Origin: an uncultured Bradyrhizobium sp. | GTDB lineage: Bacteria > Pseudomonadota > Alphaproteobacteria > Rhizobiales > Xanthobacteraceae | Direction: 5' to 3' | Assembly: GCF_936943645.1 (NCBI RefSeq) | Contig: NZ_CAKZJO010000051.1 | Span: 186,001-250,000, forward strand | Length of the DNA: 64,000 nucleotides | Part shown: one piece after another, positions 62,058-64,000 of the stretch | Layout: each line of letters opens with the position of its first letter | How positions within the stretch are numbered: the first letter of the stretch is position 1 | Position numbers and translations under genes: made by a program | The notes under the pieces: model-generated | Database searches by the model: none | The model's input: the letters and a program-made list of their open reading frames with translations, nothing else | Told to the model about the DNA's origin: nothing

Positions 62058-64000
62058 ATGGTCGACGTCACCGCGGGACAGGGCGTAGGCACCGCAAGAC
62101 CGGGCATCCCCTCCCTCAACGAGATCGTCACCATCCTCAAGCGCGGCGACATCGCGCTGGCGCTGGGCATCCTCACCATCCTGGTGGTGCTGATCCTGCC
62201 CCTGCCCGCGATCGTGCTGGACCTGTTCCTGGCGATCTCGATCACGCTGTCGATCCTGATCCTGATGACCTCGCTGTTCATCCAGACGCCGCTGGAATTC
62301 TCCGCCTTCCCGACCGTGCTCCTGATCTCGACCATGCTGCGCCTGTCGCTCAACATGGCTTCGACCCGGCTGATCCTGTCGCACGGGCACGAGGGCACGG
62401 CGGCCGCCGGTCACGTCATCGAGGCCTTCGGCAGCTTCGTGATGGGCGGCAATTTCGTCATCGGCATCATCGTCTTCGCCATCCTGATCATCGTCAATTT
62501 CGTCGTCATCACCAAGGGTTCGGGCCGTATCGCCGAAGTCGCCGCCCGCTTCCACCTCGACGCCATGCCCGGCAAGCAGATGGCGATCGACGCCGACCTG
62601 TCCGCCGGCCTGATCGACGAGACGGTTGCCAAGCATCGGCGCAAGGAGCTGGAGGACGAGAGCGGCTTCTTCGGCGCCATGGACGGTGCCTCCAAATTCG
62701 TCCGGGGCGATGCCATCGCCGGCCTTCTGATCGTCTTCATCAACGTCGTCGGCGGCATGATCATCGGCGTGGCGCAGCAGGGCATGTCGTTCGCCGACGC
62801 GGGGCGCAGCTACACGCTGCTGACGGTCGGTGACGGCCTCGTCACCCAGGTGCCGGCGCTGATCGTCTCGACCGCGGCCGGCCTGCTCGTCTCCAAGGCC
62901 GGCGTCTCGGGCGCGGCCGACAAGGCGCTGATGAAGCAGTTCTCCGGCTATCCGCAGGCGCTGGCGATGTCCTCCGCGGTCATGCTGGTGCTGGCCGCCC
63001 TGCCGGGCATTCCGACCATCCCGTTCCTGGCGCTCGGCGCCGGTGCCGGCGCGCTGGCCTGGCACGCCCGCAACCGCAACCGCGTCACCGCCAAGGCCGA
63101 GGAAGCCGCCAAGGCCGCGCCTGTCGCCGGTCAGCCCGGCGCGCCGGGCGCAGCGGCCGCCGAGGAGCCGATCTCGGCCGCGCTCAAGATCGACGACCTC
63201 AAGATCGAGCTCGGCTACGCCCTGCTGCCGCTGGTCAACGGCCCCGACGGCACCGACCGCCTCACCGAGCAGATCAAGGCGCTGCGCCGCTCGCTCGCGA
63301 TCGAGATGGGCTTTGTGATGCCGGCGGTGCGCATCCTCGACAACGTCCAGCTCGAGGCCAACACCTACATCATCAAGATCAAGGAGGTCGACGCCGGCAC
63401 CGGCAAGATCTGGCCGAACCAGTTCATGGTCATGGACCCCGGCGGCAGCCAGGTGCAGGTGCCCGGCATCCACACCACCGAGCCGACCTTCGGCCTGCCC
63501 GCGACCTGGGTCGATGCCAGCCTCAAGGAGGAAGCCTCGCTCAAGGGCTACACCGTCGTCGACGCCGCGACCGTGCTCTCGACCCACCTCACCGAACTGC
63601 TCAAGGCCAACATGTCGGACCTGCTCTCCTATGGCGAGGTGCAGAAGCTGCTCAAGGAGCTGCCGAAGGAGCAGAGCGAGCTGGTCAAGGACATCGTCCC
63701 CGGCCAGGTCACGGTGTCGGGCATCCAGCGCGTGCTGCAGCTGCTGCTGGCCGAGCGGATCTCGATCCGCGACCTCTCGACCATCCTCGAGGGCATCGCG
63801 GACTCGCTCGCCTTCTCGCGCAATCCCGCGACCATGGTCGAGCACGTCCGCGCCCGCCTCGCCCGGCAGATCTGCGCGCAAAACACCTCCTATGCCGGCT
63901 ACCTGCCGCTGATCGCACTGTCGGCGAAATGGGAGCAGGCCTTCGCCGAATCCATCATCGGCCAGGGCGAGGAGCGCAGCCTTGCGATGCAGCCCTCGAA
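62058..64000 (+). CDS. flhA: Flagellar type III export protein FlhA (3' end beyond the window)
   Basis: About 647 residues are present of a protein usually near 700. The N-terminal half is the membrane domain with eight helices and the FHIPEP-type signatures (FSAFPTVLLISTMLRLSLNMA, then RFHLDAMPGKQMAID). The cytoplasmic domain follows from about 355 (IELGYALLPLVNG, PGQVTVSGIQRVLQLLL). It forms the export gate nonamer of the flagellar basal body. GGGGAGGCAGC precedes ATG 62058. An in-frame GTG 34 codons upstream (61956), with GGGGGGATCC before it, is a credible longer start. No other flagellar gene is in the window. Confidence 0.95.
   Translation, partial: MVDVTAGQGVGTARPGIPSLNEIVTILKRGDIALALGILTILVVLILPLPAIVLDLFLAISITLSILILMTSLFIQTPLEFSAFPTVLLISTMLRLSLNMASTRLILSHGHEGTAAAGHVIEAFGSFVMGGNFVIGIIVFAILIIVNFVVITKGSGRIAEVAARFHLDAMPGKQMAIDADLSAGLIDETVAKHRRKELEDESGFFGAMDGASKFVRGDAIAGLLIVFINVVGGMIIGVAQQGMSFADAGRSYTLLTVGDGLVTQVPALIVSTAAGLLVSKAGVSGAADKALMKQFSGYPQALAMSSAVMLVLAALPGIPTIPFLALGAGAGALAWHARNRNRVTAKAEEAAKAAPVAGQPGAPGAAAAEEPISAALKIDDLKIELGYALLPLVNGPDGTDRLTEQIKALRRSLAIEMGFVMPAVRILDNVQLEANTYIIKIKEVDAGTGKIWPNQFMVMDPGGSQVQVPGIHTTEPTFGLPATWVDASLKEEASLKGYTVVDAATVLSTHLTELLKANMSDLLSYGEVQKLLKELPKEQSELVKDIVPGQVTVSGIQRVLQLLLAERISIRDLSTILEGIADSLAFSRNPATMVEHVRARLARQICAQNTSYAGYLPLIALSAKWEQAFAESIIGQGEERSLAMQPS

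Noticed and set aside
61884..63881. Long open frame (665 codons) on the minus strand opposite flhA
   Set aside because: It is the mirror of a well-recognised gene in GC-rich DNA; its translation is a low-complexity mix rich in His, Asp, Arg and Gly with no domain.
1..64000. Insertion sequences, prophage, integrase, CRISPR or rRNA
   Set aside because: No transposase-like or integrase-like protein, no regularly spaced direct repeats and no rRNA-like stretch was seen; the repeats present are short palindromes.

Overview
The window looks like chromosomal DNA of a Bradyrhizobium or close relative (Alphaproteobacteria, Nitrobacteraceae). The grounds are very high GC with strong GC bias at third codon positions, several dispersed palindromic intergenic sequences that I recognise as typical of Bradyrhizobium genomes, a TTAA-N7-CTAA (CtrA-like) site before flhA, and the gene content: many orphan substrate-binding proteins, several class III nucleotide cyclases and an exported caspase-WD40 protein. 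I see no tRNA, rRNA, insertion sequence, integrase or CRISPR array. The assignment rests on pattern recognition, not on a search.

Layout. 1-11.2 kb is a signalling and small-molecule region on the minus strand: a GGDEF-EAL protein, three class III cyclases with different sensor modules, a HutD-like protein, and a group of aroE-like dehydrogenase, amidohydrolase and periplasmic binding protein behind a candidate promoter and operator. 11.5-14.1 kb (plus) is a compact bufferin-type RiPP operon: DUF2282 precursor, MNIO/DUF692 enzyme, DUF2063 partner and DoxX membrane protein. 14.2-20.1 kb is a catabolic cluster around a TetR regulator with two strong palindromic operators. On one side are a decarboxylase-like protein and an SDR; on the other are two orphan binding proteins, a metallo-beta-lactamase-fold hydrolase and a VOC protein.

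20.2-25.5 kb holds the most unusual pair: a membrane-anchored patatin lipase fused to a GH19/lysozyme-like domain, followed by an exported caspase with WD40 repeats. A methyltransferase and a two-domain L,D-transpeptidase-like protein come next. 28.2-32.0 kb looks like a surface-polysaccharide segment (flippase, Tat-exported GH10 glycosidase, DUF6492 protein). 32.2-38.2 kb holds a 29-codon gene, a phosphopantetheinyl transferase, an HDAC-family amidohydrolase, a sugar dehydrogenase-cytochrome c fusion overlapping a beta-propeller gene, and small genes.

39.2-48.6 kb is an amine and amino-acid catabolic region: gamma-glutamyltransferase, DAO-family oxidase, polar amino-acid ABC transporter, D-amino-acid dehydrogenase, class III aminotransferase and two XRE-cupin regulators, each divergent from the genes it probably controls. 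50.7-54.5 kb encodes a three-subunit molybdenum hydroxylase of PaoABC type, with a TetR gene divergent from it. 57.3-61.7 kb is a copper-handling operon (His-rich protein, lipoprotein, TolC-like channel, Tat-exported multicopper oxidase, cupredoxin, CusF-like chaperone). It may act together with the bufferin operon. The window ends inside flhA, the flagellar export gate gene.
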